This document shows, in pieces, positions 25,733-34,672 of a stretch of 64,000 nucleotides of DNA. Positions within the stretch are counted from its first letter, which is position 1. Every line of letters starts with the position of its first letter. Position numbers and translations under genes: made by a program. The DNA is taken from the NCBI GenBank assembly GCA_965247295.1, contig CBDFGQ010000008.1, positions 248,001 to 312,000 on the forward strand, read 5' to 3'. The stretch is from CBDFGQ01 sp965247295 (lineage in GTDB: Bacteria > Chloroflexota > Dehalococcoidia > Lucifugimonadales > JAGWBF01). Below the pieces are notes generated by a model. The model was not told the DNA's origin, ran no database searches, and saw nothing but the letters and a program-made list of their open reading frames with translations.

Positions 25733-26740
25733 ATGGCATCAGACCGATCCGCCGCACCGGAGCCCTACGTGTTCGCGGGCGCCGGTAGGGGGGGCCTCTA
25801 TCGCAAGGCGCCTGGCCAGGACCAGTGGGAAGAACTTACCAACGGACTGCCACCCTCGCCCGAGGTACGGGTCATCGCCCTCCACCCCCTCCAGCCCGAG
25901 GTGGTGTTCGCGGGTACCCAGGATGGGCTGTATCGAAGCGGCAGCCGGGGCGATCACTGGAGAAGTCTGAACATGCCTGTTGCCAGCAGCGTGGTCTGGT
26001 CGCTGCTATTCCGGCCTCACACCGCCAGCGTGATGTACGTGGGGATGGCACCTGCTCAGATATTTCGCACCCAGAATGGGGGTGACAGCTGGGATGCCCT
26101 GCCCATTGCCCTTGGCCCCGATGTGCTTACCATGTCTTTCGATACCCGCGTCATCGCCATGGCGGCCAGTCCCGTCAATCCCGACGAAATGTACGCCGGG
26201 CTGGAGGTGGGCGGCATGATCCGCTCGCTGGACGGTGGGGAAGGCTGGGAGCCCATCAACCGGGGACTGGCGGAAGGTGGAGAGGACCGGCTTGACCTCC
26301 ATGGGGTGCAGGTGAGCAGCACGCAGGCAAGTTCAGTGCTCATCAGCACCCGCGAGGGGATGTTCCGCGGACCGGACCGGGGCGATCGTTGGGAATTCAT
26401 CGATATCAAGAAAGTCTCGCCAATCGGCTACACCCGTGACCTGCTTATCGCCCCCAATGACCCCGATACAGTTTACGTTTCCCTCGGCAAGTCCGCCCGC
26501 AGTGACGCGGGAGCCCTGTTCCGCAGCCACGACCTGGGAGACACATGGCAGCGGCTTGACCATGGTGTGACGCCCCAAAGCACGGTAATGGCCGTGGCGG
26601 TCAATGCCCGCCGTCCCTGGCAGGTCTACTGCGCGGCCCGTGACGGCCAGGTATTCGGTTCCCTGGATGACGGCGCCACGTGGAAGGAGTACCCTCTTCC
26701 CGATGGGGCCAAGGAAGTGTACGCCCTCGCCGTTGGATGA
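25733..26740 (+). CDS. BNR/Asp-box beta-propeller protein
   Basis: A 335-residue protein made of repeated ~45-residue blades with Asp-box motifs: SRGDHW, NGGDSW, DGGEGW, DRGDRW, DLGDTW and DDGATW. This is the BNR/sortilin-type seven-bladed propeller fold found in sialidases, photosystem assembly factors and many proteins of unknown function. No signal peptide or membrane segment is visible, so it should be cytosolic. The catalytic residues of sialidases are not evident. The ATG has an SD-like GGAGGCATGAG upstream. It is followed 23 bases later by the GlcG-like gene, probably an operon. Confidence 0.8.
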   Translation: MASDRSAAPEPYVFAGAGRGGLYRKAPGQDQWEELTNGLPPSPEVRVIALHPLQPEVVFAGTQDGLYRSGSRGDHWRSLNMPVASSVVWSLLFRPHTASVMYVGMAPAQIFRTQNGGDSWDALPIALGPDVLTMSFDTRVIAMAASPVNPDEMYAGLEVGGMIRSLDGGEGWEPINRGLAEGGEDRLDLHGVQVSSTQASSVLISTREGMFRGPDRGDRWEFIDIKKVSPIGYTRDLLIAPNDPDTVYVSLGKSARSDAGALFRSHDLGDTWQRLDHGVTPQSTVMAVAVNARRPWQVYCAARDGQVFGSLDDGATWKEYPLPDGAKEVYALAVG

Positions 26741-26763
26741 GCTTAATTTCGGAGGTGTTGAAA

Positions 26764-27183
26764 ATGTACGATAAGCCTCAGCTCAGTCTAGCCCAGGTAC
26801 AGGCGGCCATGTCCGCCATGCTTGTGGAGGCCAACAAGGACCCCGGTCGCCCCGTCGCAATGTCTGTGTCCGATGACCAGGGCGACCTCCTGGCATATTT
26901 CCGCATGGACAACACCAGGCCGAGCGCGCAGAAGATGGCCAGGAAGAAATCCTACACCGCAGCCTTCGGCGGGGTGGACACCCTCGCGTACGCGGAGCGC
27001 CTGAAGAGCCAGGGGAGGACCGTGGCCGAGCTGGGCGATCCCAACCTGGCGGCGGTCCAGGGTGGGGTGGTGGTACTGCGGCCAAGCGACGGTGTCGTAC
27101 TCGGAGGCATCGGTGTCAGTGGCCGCCCCTCGGAAGACGACGAAGCCCTGGCCCGCATAGGGCTTAAGGCCCTGGGACTGTAG
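26764..27183 (+). CDS. GlcG/HbpS family protein
   Basis: A 139-residue protein with the GlcG/HbpS (DUF336) pattern: SLAQVQAAMSAMLVEA, MSVSDDQGDLLAYFRMD, a central KSYTAAFGG and the C-terminal VLGGIGVSGRPSEDDEALARIGL. Members bind haem or small ligands or accompany glycolate- and diol-utilisation enzymes; the function here is not defined. The ATG follows GGAGGTGTTGAAA, a good SD. It is the second gene of a pair with the BNR propeller. Confidence 0.88.
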   Translation: MYDKPQLSLAQVQAAMSAMLVEANKDPGRPVAMSVSDDQGDLLAYFRMDNTRPSAQKMARKKSYTAAFGGVDTLAYAERLKSQGRTVAELGDPNLAAVQGGVVVLRPSDGVVLGGIGVSGRPSEDDEALARIGLKALGL

Positions 27184-27290
27184 ACCACACGTCCGGCCGG
27201 GTGGCCATTGCTACCATGATGCATGGCGCGGGTTCTTCCCTTGCACCGCGTCCGACATGGGAGCGGTAAAGGGGGCAGGGAAACCGGCGG

Positions 27291-27635
27291 CTAACTTAGC
27301 TGTACATCCTTATCCAGCAGAAGGCACGCCTCGCCCCACTGGCTCTGGCTCACCAGGTCCCAGTCCTCATGGCAGTCGGCGGACTTGAGTCTTATCCCTT
27401 CGTCTCCGCCATAGATGAGCATGGCTATTCCCTCCCCGGAGTCTTCCACCAGGACCGCGTAGGCCGGGCAGGGTCCGCCGCCAGACCATCCGGTGACGTT
27501 GCAAATGCGGTCCGTTCCCTCCAGGCCCGAAGCCATGACCCTGGACACCGGCACGGGGGTCTCCATGGCGTCGAACATCCTGGTTAGCGAGAGGGGGCAG
27601 TTGGTGCTTTCGCTTACCTCGACCTCAATGAACAC
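27291..27635 (-). CDS. Hypothetical protein
   Basis: A 114-residue acidic protein that I do not recognise. It starts with GTG and has GAGAGGAA about eleven bases upstream. Five cysteines (CPLSL, ICNVTGW, GPCPAY, ADCHEDW, EACLLL) are spread through it, more than usual for a protein this small, so metal binding or disulfides are possible. No membrane segment. It lies alone between the GlcG gene (opposite strand) and lipB, with 65 bases to the next coding end. Confidence 0.6.
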   Translation of the reverse strand: MFIEVEVSESTNCPLSLTRMFDAMETPVPVSRVMASGLEGTDRICNVTGWSGGGPCPAYAVLVEDSGEGIAMLIYGGDEGIRLKSADCHEDWDLVSQSQWGEACLLLDKDVQLS

Positions 27636-27700
27636 CGCGTATTATTCCTCTCGTTGTAATGAAGCTAGCTTGAACTACAATTCGTGGTGGCGCTATTGCG

Positions 27701-28432
27701 TTACGAGCCGGTGACAGTTAGCTGGACGCCGAGAATGTCGTCTAGGTCGCATTCGGTCTCTACCATTCTGAGGCCCATCTCGCTGCCGAAGTGGTACACC
27801 AGGGCGTAGGCCACCATATCCAGTCCTACGGAAGCCCCCAGCAGCCTTTCCATCGAGGTCACGCCCCGGTCGGCGATGCCGCAGGGGATGATGTGGTCGA
27901 AGGGCGACAGGTCGGCGTTCACGTTGATGGCCAGTCCGTGGTAGGAGACGCCTCGGCTTATCTTGACCCCTATGGAGCCTATCTTTTCACTCCGATCGGG
28001 GCCGACCCATACTCCCGTGAGCCCGTCTACGAGATCCGCGGCGATGCCGAATTCGGCCAGCGTGTTGATGATCACGTGCTCCAGGGTACGCACGTACTTC
28101 AGGGGCCCGCCCCACTGCCGCAGGTCCAAAACAGGATATGCCACCAGCTGGCCGGGGCCGTGGTAGGTAGTCTGGCCGCCCCTATCGGTCTCGTGGAGGG
28201 AAATACCCAGGTCCGACAGCTCGCCGTCTTGCAACAGGACCTGGTCCCGGATGCCGAGACGGCCGATGGTATAAACGGGCGGGTGCTCCAGCAGCAGGAG
28301 CGTGTCGGGCTGGGTCCCGTCGTGGACCATTCCGGCCAGGGACCTCTGCACCTCCCAGGCGCGCAGGTATTCGACAACCCCGGCCCTGACGACCTGACAG
28401 GCGGGCGGAGGTGGCAATGGAGACCTCCTCAA
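27701..28432 (-). CDS. lipB: Octanoyltransferase
   Basis: Transfers octanoate from ACP to lipoyl domains, which is needed by the E2 protein encoded directly upstream. RGGQTTYHGPGQLVAYPVLDL, the lysine motif KIGSIGVKISRGVSYHG and the catalytic cysteine in IIPCGIADRGVTSM are intact, and 243 residues is typical. Its start overlaps the last codons of the E2 gene by four bases, so it is cotranslated with the dehydrogenase subunits. lipA is not visible in the window. Confidence 0.96.
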   Translation of the reverse strand: MRRSPLPPPPACQVVRAGVVEYLRAWEVQRSLAGMVHDGTQPDTLLLLEHPPVYTIGRLGIRDQVLLQDGELSDLGISLHETDRGGQTTYHGPGQLVAYPVLDLRQWGGPLKYVRTLEHVIINTLAEFGIAADLVDGLTGVWVGPDRSEKIGSIGVKISRGVSYHGLAINVNADLSPFDHIIPCGIADRGVTSMERLLGASVGLDMVAYALVYHFGSEMGLRMVETECDLDDILGVQLTVTGS

Positions 28433-29763
28433 TAAATAGGCGTATCGGTACCCATGGCCTCCAGGCGGCCCTTTACCGAGCGCAGGAATGTTCCCGCCTC
28501 GGCCCCATCGGCTATGCGATGGTCAAAGGAGAGGCATATGTTCATCATGTACCGTATGCCGATGGCGTCGTCCACCACGACGGGCCGCTTCTGAATGGCC
28601 TCGCTGGTGAGGATCGCGGCCTGGGGGTAGTTGATGATGGGCTGGGAAATGATGGAGCCCAGAGCCCCCGTGTTGTTCAGTGTGAATGTCCCACCGCGGA
28701 CGTCCGATAGGGTAAGGGCGCCCTCCCGTGCCTTGAGGGTAAGCTCCCGGGCCGCCTTCGCCAGCTCGGCTATGCTGAGGGTGTCGGCGTCATGTATGAC
28801 AGGAACGATCAGGCCTTCCGGCGCGGCAACGGCGATGCCCATGTGGATGCGCTTCTTTACCACGATGCCGCCGTCGGTCCAGGTCGAGTTCAACATGGGG
28901 TGCTCACTGAGCGAGTCCACCGCCGCCTTGATGACGAAGGGAAGGTAGGTGAGGTCCACCCCTTCCCGGCGCTGAAACTCCTCCTTCATCGCCTCCCGGT
29001 ACCTTACTAGCTGGTGGACATCCACCTCCACCATGCTCCAGGCATGGGGAATCTCCGTGGCGCTTTTCACCATGTTTTGGGCGATGATGCGCCTGACTGG
29101 AGTAAGGGCGATGACCTCCTCCCCCTCAGCCATCACCTGGGCGTCCCGGTGTTCCTCAGGGGATTGGGACACCCGTACCGGTGGCCCGGCGCCCCGGGAC
29201 TCCACGAACTTCATCACGTCGTCTCGGGTGATGCGGCCACCGAGGCCAGTCCCCTCGACCTGCATCAGGTCCACCGCGTGCTCGCTGGCCAGACGGCGGA
29301 CCGCAGGAGAGTAACGGGCCCGGTCCTCGCGTGGTGGCGTGGCCTCGGAAGGCGGTGCCGGAGGGGCTTCCGTGACCCCTTGCTCCATGCCCCCGCCAGT
29401 TGGGCCAAAGGGCTTGAGGTCCTTGACCAGATAGCCGGTAGTGCCGACATCCCGAGGGGGACCTTCTACTCCCACCGGCGTGGTGGCCACCGGTGACTCG
29501 CGAGGAGGCGTCTGGGAGGCCGCATCATCGGTCTCCACCTCGGCGATGGGGGCGCCCATGAGCACCGTCGTGCCCTCCTCCGCCAGGATGCGAGTCAGTA
29601 TGCCGTCGACAGGGGAGGGGACCTCCATGGTCACCTTGTCGGTCACCACCTCCACCAGCGCCTCGTACTTCTCCAGACGGTCCCCTGGCGCCTTGAGCCA
29701 CTTGCCTATCACTCCCTCTACCACGGACTCGCCAACCTGAGGGAGGTCGATCGTTATAGGCAT
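28429..29763 (-). CDS. Dihydrolipoamide acyltransferase (E2) of a 2-oxoacid dehydrogenase
   Basis: A 444-residue E2 with one N-terminal lipoyl domain (lipoylated Lys43 in VTDKVTMEV), a Pro/Ala-rich linker, a peripheral-subunit-binding domain (SPAVRRLASEHAVDL, GRITRDDVMKFV) and the CoA-dependent acyltransferase core with DHRIADGAEAGTFL near the C-terminus. The ATG at 29763 begins MPITIDLPQVGES with GAGGT nine bases upstream; an in-frame extension to 29919 is not typical of the family. Substrate (pyruvate or branched-chain 2-oxoacids) cannot be decided; the E1alpha/E1beta split and small E1 suggest the branched-chain or acetoin type. Confidence 0.92.
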   Translation of the reverse strand: MPITIDLPQVGESVVEGVIGKWLKAPGDRLEKYEALVEVVTDKVTMEVPSPVDGILTRILAEEGTTVLMGAPIAEVETDDAASQTPPRESPVATTPVGVEGPPRDVGTTGYLVKDLKPFGPTGGGMEQGVTEAPPAPPSEATPPREDRARYSPAVRRLASEHAVDLMQVEGTGLGGRITRDDVMKFVESRGAGPPVRVSQSPEEHRDAQVMAEGEEVIALTPVRRIIAQNMVKSATEIPHAWSMVEVDVHQLVRYREAMKEEFQRREGVDLTYLPFVIKAAVDSLSEHPMLNSTWTDGGIVVKKRIHMGIAVAAPEGLIVPVIHDADTLSIAELAKAARELTLKAREGALTLSDVRGGTFTLNNTGALGSIISQPIINYPQAAILTSEAIQKRPVVVDDAIGIRYMMNICLSFDHRIADGAEAGTFLRSVKGRLEAMGTDTPIY

Positions 29764-29941
29764 AACTGCGTTACCTCTATGAGCTTTCCATTTCCAGTAG
29801 CCCCAGGACAGACCGCGTAGGAGGCCAGCTTTCCCGGTATCTTTGCTATCCCGGGTAGTGTTGGCAACAAGGGCCGAAAAAACCGTCACGTCCGTTCGGC
29901 TGAGTTCAGCATGAACCAATCTCCCATTAAGGAGAGGAGTA

Positions 29942-30925
29942 CTAATAGGCCGCCAGCTCTCGGAGGGCAGCGGCGATCTTCTCGGTGCTGGGCATGTAAG
30001 CGTCCTCCAGGGTCGGGGCGAAGGGCATCGTCGGTATGTCGGGACCGCATACCCTGGTTACCGGGCCGTCCAGGTAGTCGAAGGCCTCCTGGGCCAGGAT
30101 GGCGGCTACCTCTGCCCCTACCCCTCCGGTGAGGTTGTCCTCGTGGACGATCATCGCCTTGCCCGTCTTTTTTACCGAGTCAAGTATGGCCCCACGGTCC
30201 AGGGGTTTCAGGGTGCGAAGGTCAACGACCTCGACGCTGACCCCCTCCTTGCCCAGGATCCCTGCGGCCTCCAGGCAGTAGTGGAGCATGAGGCCGTAGG
30301 ACACCAGGGTGATATCCTCCCCCGGATGCTTGACATCAGCCACACCGATGGGGAGAACATACTCCTCTTCGGGCACCTCCCCGCGCACCAGCCGGTAGGT
30401 CTTCTTGTGCTCCACGAAGACCACTGGATTGGGGTCCCTTATAGAGGCCTTCAGCAGTCCCTTGGTATCGTAGGGCGTGGCCGGGGCCACTACCTTGAGC
30501 CCTGGAGTATGAAAGAAATAGGCCTCCACGTTCTGAGAGTGGAAAAGTCCCCCTCGGATGCCCCCGCCATAGGGAATCCGTACCACCATGGGAACGCTCA
30601 GGACGCCATCGGTCCCGTAGCATGCCCGGGCGGCCTCTCCGATGATCTGGTTGGCCGCGGGCCACACGAAGTCGGAGAACTGTATCTCTGCGATGGGCCT
30701 CAGTCCCTTGAGGGCCGCCCCCAAGGCGATTCCGACGATGGACGCCTCGGCCAGGGGCATGTCTATCACCCTCTCTTCGCCGAACTCCTCTTCGAAGCCC
30801 TGGGTGGCTAGGAACACGCCACCCCGCTTGCCCACGTCTTCCCCCAGGATAAAGACCCTGGGGTCACGCACCATCTCCTCGTACATGGCCTCGCGGACGA
30901 CTTCCACCACGGACTTGACGGCCAA
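29942..30925 (-). CDS. 2-oxoacid dehydrogenase E1 component, beta subunit
   Basis: A 327-residue transketolase-like beta chain that pairs with the alpha chain upstream to decarboxylate a 2-oxoacid on thiamine diphosphate. Family segments: EEMVRDPRVFILGEDVGKRGGVF, DMPLAEASIVGIALGAAL, QFSDFVWPAANQI, VRIPYGGGIRGGLFHSQ and the C-terminal VTRVCGPDIPTMPFAPTLED. The catalytic region and length are typical of BkdB/AcoB/PdhB proteins. It begins 13 bases after the alpha gene. Confidence 0.94.
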   Translation of the reverse strand: MAVKSVVEVVREAMYEEMVRDPRVFILGEDVGKRGGVFLATQGFEEEFGEERVIDMPLAEASIVGIALGAALKGLRPIAEIQFSDFVWPAANQIIGEAARACYGTDGVLSVPMVVRIPYGGGIRGGLFHSQNVEAYFFHTPGLKVVAPATPYDTKGLLKASIRDPNPVVFVEHKKTYRLVRGEVPEEEYVLPIGVADVKHPGEDITLVSYGLMLHYCLEAAGILGKEGVSVEVVDLRTLKPLDRGAILDSVKKTGKAMIVHEDNLTGGVGAEVAAILAQEAFDYLDGPVTRVCGPDIPTMPFAPTLEDAYMPSTEKIAAALRELAAY

Positions 30926-30938
30926 GGGGACCTCCTTC

Positions 30939-31970
30939 TCAGGAGTGATACAGGTTGTCGTAGACTGTGGAGGCGTCGGGATAGGGGGCAGCCTCAGCGG
31001 CGTCCGTGGCCGCGTTTACCTCCGCCCTAGCTTCCTGGTGTATCTGCTCGTCCAGCTCTCCGGTCAGGAGCTCCGCCTCCATGAGGTACGCCCGCATGGA
31101 GAGTATGGGGTCGCGGAGACGCCCCTCCTCCACCTCTTCTTGGGACCGGTAGCGCCGGTCATCGTCGTCGGTGGTGTGAGGCCTGTAGCGCTCCACCTTC
31201 ATCTCCAGGAGGACTGGACCCTGATTGCGTGCGTGATCTATGGCCTCTTTGGTGGCCTCAAGGGAGTCGAACAGGTCCATCCCGTCCACCACGGACCCGG
31301 GAAAGCCGTAGCCAGCGGCCCGGTCGGCCAGCGATTCTATGGCCATCTGCTTCACCAGGGGCACGGAGATGGCGTACCTGTTATTCTCGCAGATGAAGAC
31401 TACGGGGAGTCTGCGCACGCCGGCGAAGTTCATGGCTTCGTGGCACTCCCCCTCGCTGGAGCCTCCGTCGCCGAAGTAGGCCAGCACCACGGTCTCCTCT
31501 CCCAACATCTTGCAGGCGAGAGCGTAGCCCACGGCCTGGGTCAGGCTGGCCGACACCACGTTGGAAATTTGGATCACCCTCCGCTCTAGGTCCGCTCCCT
31601 GAAGGGGGAACTGTCGTCCACCGCTGTATGGAGCCCCTTGCTTGCCCATGAAACCGAGCATTATCTCCAGGGCACTAAGTCCCGTAATGAACTTCAGCGC
31701 CAGGTCCCTGTAATAAGGGAAGAGGAAGCAAGCTCCATCCTTCAGGGCGGCGAGCCCGCTGCCTACCTGGGCTGCCTCGTGTCCCTGGCAGGAGGCGGCG
31801 ATGGGAACCTTGCCCTGCCGGTTCAAAGTCCAGATACGATCGTCGATGGTACGTATGAGCACCATCTTGCGGTAGACGTCCAGGACTTCCTGGTGGGTGA
31901 GCCCAAGGTCGACGTGTCTGCTTGGGAGCTCCTGGGTCGCTGACCCTGCCGTCTTCCTGACGTTGGTCAT
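30939..31970 (-). CDS. 2-oxoacid dehydrogenase E1 component, alpha subunit
   Basis: A 343-residue thiamine-diphosphate-binding alpha chain with the cofactor motif YFGDGGSSEGECHEAMNFAGV, CENNRYAISVP and YRPHTTDDDDRRYRS (the phosphorylation-loop region in mitochondrial homologues). It is the first gene of the operon E1alpha-E1beta-E2-lipB; no E3 dihydrolipoamide dehydrogenase is encoded nearby, so that subunit must come from elsewhere. Start ATG; GGTGAGGG upstream is a weak SD. Confidence 0.95.
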   Translation of the reverse strand: MTNVRKTAGSATQELPSRHVDLGLTHQEVLDVYRKMVLIRTIDDRIWTLNRQGKVPIAASCQGHEAAQVGSGLAALKDGACFLFPYYRDLALKFITGLSALEIMLGFMGKQGAPYSGGRQFPLQGADLERRVIQISNVVSASLTQAVGYALACKMLGEETVVLAYFGDGGSSEGECHEAMNFAGVRRLPVVFICENNRYAISVPLVKQMAIESLADRAAGYGFPGSVVDGMDLFDSLEATKEAIDHARNQGPVLLEMKVERYRPHTTDDDDRRYRSQEEVEEGRLRDPILSMRAYLMEAELLTGELDEQIHQEARAEVNAATDAAEAAPYPDASTVYDNLYHS

Positions 31971-32066
31971 CCCTCACCTCCAGCGTGGGATATTCCTCTG
32001 GTACCCCCTGCTACGTTGGATGCTTGTCCACTCCCAGGGGTTGGCTCCGGGCGACCGCTCCTCCCC

Positions 32067-32095
32067 ATTATAAACCGGCATCGGGGGTTCGTAAA
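32067..32095 (-). promoter_or_regulatory. Promoter of the E1-E2-lipB operon
   Basis: TTTACG (-35), 17 bases, perfect TATAAT (-10). Start near 32060, about 90 bases before the E1alpha ATG. It lies 20 bases from the divergent formamidase promoter. Confidence 0.75.
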
Positions 32096-32114
32096 CGGTG
32101 GGCCGGGTGCATCG

Positions 32115-32144
32115 TTGACAGGGGAATGGCCGCCCCGGTATCAT
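32115..32144 (+). promoter_or_regulatory. Promoter of the formamidase-like gene
   Basis: Consensus TTGACA (-35), 18 bases, TATCAT (-10), predicted start near 32151 and a short leader with GAGGAGG before the ATG at 32184. Confidence 0.75.
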
Positions 32145-32183
32145 GCCATCGTCCCGTGAGCAGAGTCTCCAGAGGAGGGTTCC

Positions 32184-33383
32184 ATGGCCACTAGTGGCTT
32201 CTCGCGTAGTGGGGTATCGCGCTTCGACAACAGGGACATGGGGGCCAGGCGAGTAGGATGCGAAGTGGGCAAACCCCTTGCCGAGCAACGTGATATAGGA
32301 CACAACCGGTGGCATCCAGACGTGCCTCCCGTGGTGCAGTTGGACCCTGGTTCCGAGATAATTCTGGAGAGCCCCGGCTACGACGATTACCAGCTGAAGG
32401 ACAACGACGACGTAAGTGATGTGGAGAACATGGACCTGACCCGGGTCCATCCCCTGACGGGGCCGGTGGCAGTCACCGGAGCCGAGCCGGGGGACCTGCT
32501 GGTCGTGGACCTGCTGGAGTTATCTCCCCTGAGCGGGGTAGGCTACTCCTGCATCATCCCCGAGATCGGGGGCATACTCAAGGAGGTTTTTCCCAAGGCC
32601 TATAAGTCGGTCTGGTACATGCGGGGTAACGTCTACGCCGAGTCCAGGCATATTCCGGGAATACGGATCCCCGCACTGCCCCACCCCGGCGTTATCGGCG
32701 TGGCCCCATCCCACGAGATGCTTCAGCGTTGGAATCGCCGGGAGGCCCCGCTGGCCCAGGAGGAGAAGGCCTATCCGCCCCACGCGGCCACGGCGCTTTT
32801 TCGTGGGGTAGGCCAAGCGAAACACGATTCCATGGCTGCCGAAGCTGCCCGGACGGTGCCCCCCAGGGAAAACGGTGGCAACGTGGACATCAAGAACCTC
32901 TCCAGTGGCTCCAGGGTATATTTCCCGGTGTTCGTGCCGGGCGCCCTCCTCTCGGTCGGTGACCTGCACTTCGCCGAGGGTGACGGGGAAGCTACCTGGA
33001 ACGCCATAGAGATGGACGGCGTAACCTGGCTGCGGGTGGACCTGCTCAAGGGAGGGGCCACCAAATACGACATCCGGACCCCCATCTTCCAACCCGGGCC
33101 CGTGGAGCCCCAGTTCGGGAACCGCTATCTGAGCTTCACCGGATTTTGCTTTAGGGGAGAGGAGCAGGCCTTCAACGACTGCACCATGGCCGCCCGTGAG
33201 GCAATGCTCCAGGCCATAGATTACCTGACCAGGTTCGGGTACACCGGGCAGCAGGCCTACACGCTGCTGAGCGTCGCCCCCATAGAGCTACGCATCAGCG
33301 GGCTGACGGACGTGCCCAACAGCTGCGTAACCCTTTACGTTCCGGTGGACATCTTCGACAAGGACATAATTCCCCGGGGTTAG
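32184..33383 (+). CDS. Acetamidase/formamidase family amidohydrolase
   Basis: A 399-residue member of the FmdA/AmdA family, zinc-dependent hydrolases that release ammonia from formamide, acetamide or similar amides. Seen in sequence: HNRWHPDVPPVVQLDPGSEI, DLTRVHPLTGPVAVTGAEPGD, PHPGVIGVAPS, ENGGNVDIKNL, GDLHFAEGDGE and the C-terminal SGLTDVPNSCVTLYVP. Length and order are as in the family. The ATG follows AGAGGAGGG seven bases upstream and has its own promoter. No amide transporter is adjacent, so it may serve an intermediate made by the nearby catabolic genes (inference). Confidence 0.93.
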   Translation: MATSGFSRSGVSRFDNRDMGARRVGCEVGKPLAEQRDIGHNRWHPDVPPVVQLDPGSEIILESPGYDDYQLKDNDDVSDVENMDLTRVHPLTGPVAVTGAEPGDLLVVDLLELSPLSGVGYSCIIPEIGGILKEVFPKAYKSVWYMRGNVYAESRHIPGIRIPALPHPGVIGVAPSHEMLQRWNRREAPLAQEEKAYPPHAATALFRGVGQAKHDSMAAEAARTVPPRENGGNVDIKNLSSGSRVYFPVFVPGALLSVGDLHFAEGDGEATWNAIEMDGVTWLRVDLLKGGATKYDIRTPIFQPGPVEPQFGNRYLSFTGFCFRGEEQAFNDCTMAAREAMLQAIDYLTRFGYTGQQAYTLLSVAPIELRISGLTDVPNSCVTLYVPVDIFDKDIIPRG

Positions 33384-33470
33384 CCCCCAAAGGCATTGCA
33401 TCGGGGATCAGCGCAAAAAGGCCGTGTAACTAAAGGGTGGCGCTGCTGAAACTACGTCGCGGAGGGTGAA

Positions 33471-34664
33471 ATGACGTCGCCAATTCCCTTGCTAAACGTT
33501 TTGGACTACGAGACCCGCGCCAGGGAGACTATGCCGCGCGCGCTGTTCAACCGCTTTTTTGGAACCTACGGCGATCCCAACTGGGTTACCAACTCCAGCA
33601 ACGTCGCAGCTTTCGCGGCCGTAAAACTCCGGCCCAGAGTTCTCGTTGACGTCAGCCACCGGCAGCTTTCCACGGAGGTCCTGGGGCAGAAGATCAGCTT
33701 CCCCGTCATGCTCGCTCCCGCGGGGACCCATCAGTGGGCCCACCCGCAGGGGGAGCTGGCCTCCGCGAGGGCGGCCGGCGCGGTAGGGACCGTCCTGTCC
33801 TTGAGCACCCATTCCAGCTACAGCATAGAAGAGGTCGCCGACGTAGCCACGGGACCACTCTGGTTTCAGCTGTACTTCTCCCGTGACCGGGAAGTCACCG
33901 AGACCCTGGTGCGACGGGCCGAGAGCGCCGGCTATGGCGCACTATTGCTTACCGTCGACCAGCAGCACCGCGACAGGGAACGGGAGTTCCGCTACGGCCA
34001 TCCCCTGGAGGACCAGCGGAGACTCAGGAATTTCGAGGGCCTGCCGGGAGCGGAAGTTCCTTCTTGGGAAACGGTGGGCCAGGACTTCGACCTGGCCCTC
34101 AACTGGTCCCACCTGGACTGGCTGCGGTCAATCACCTCCATGCCCCTGGTAATAAAGGGGGTCCAGACGGCCGAGGATGCCAGGTTGTGTGTGGAGCACG
34201 GCGTGGACGGTCTCATAGTATCCAACCATGGAGGCCATGCGGTGCAGGGCACCATGGGCACCGTCGAGATGCTGCCGGAGGTGGTTGACGCGGTAGGGGA
34301 CCGCTTCGAGGTTTTCGTGGATGGCGGCGTAAGGCGTGGCGCCGACGTGCTGAAGGCCCTGGCCCTTGGGGCGAAGGCGGTGTTCGTCGGCCGTGCCATG
34401 TTCTGGGGTCTGGCGGTGGCAGGAGAGGACGGCGTGCGGCGAGTCCTAGAGATTCTGCGGGACGAGCTAGACGTGGCGATGATCTTGTGCGGAGTCACAG
34501 ACGTCAAGCACGTCGATGGGGGCATAGTCGGCGGCCCCAACGACGGCGGACCGCATGATGGTGTTACGAGCCAGCTGGAAAGGTTGGCCGCCCTCCTCGA
34601 TAAGGGATACCTGACGCGGGAGGAGTTCGACGGCCAAAAGGCAAAGCTTCTAGGCCGGCACTAG
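33471..34664 (+). CDS. FMN-dependent alpha-hydroxy-acid oxidase with C-terminal SHOCT domain
   Basis: A 397-residue (S)-2-hydroxy-acid oxidase/dehydrogenase-like TIM barrel using FMN: PLLNVLDYETRARETMP, FPVMLAPAGTHQWAHPQGE, LPLVIKGVQTAEDARL (active-site lysine) and the FMN phosphate loop DGGVRRGADVLKAL. The catalytic histidine is in SNHGGHAVQG, but the arginine that normally follows it and holds the substrate carboxylate (SNHGGRxxD) is histidine. Residues about 365-397 (QLERLAALLDKGYLTREEFDGQK) form a SHOCT short C-terminal domain, unusual on this enzyme. Paralogue of the 43193 gene. Start ATG with GGAGGG upstream. Confidence 0.88.
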   Translation: MTSPIPLLNVLDYETRARETMPRALFNRFFGTYGDPNWVTNSSNVAAFAAVKLRPRVLVDVSHRQLSTEVLGQKISFPVMLAPAGTHQWAHPQGELASARAAGAVGTVLSLSTHSSYSIEEVADVATGPLWFQLYFSRDREVTETLVRRAESAGYGALLLTVDQQHRDREREFRYGHPLEDQRRLRNFEGLPGAEVPSWETVGQDFDLALNWSHLDWLRSITSMPLVIKGVQTAEDARLCVEHGVDGLIVSNHGGHAVQGTMGTVEMLPEVVDAVGDRFEVFVDGGVRRGADVLKALALGAKAVFVGRAMFWGLAVAGEDGVRRVLEILRDELDVAMILCGVTDVKHVDGGIVGGPNDGGPHDGVTSQLERLAALLDKGYLTREEFDGQKAKLLGRH

Positions 34665-34672
34665 GTCTCGGG

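Noticed and set aside
31974..32450. 158-codon minus-strand frame over the divergent promoters
   Set aside because: It covers the E1alpha promoter, the formamidase promoter and the start of the formamidase-like gene; no protein-family pattern.
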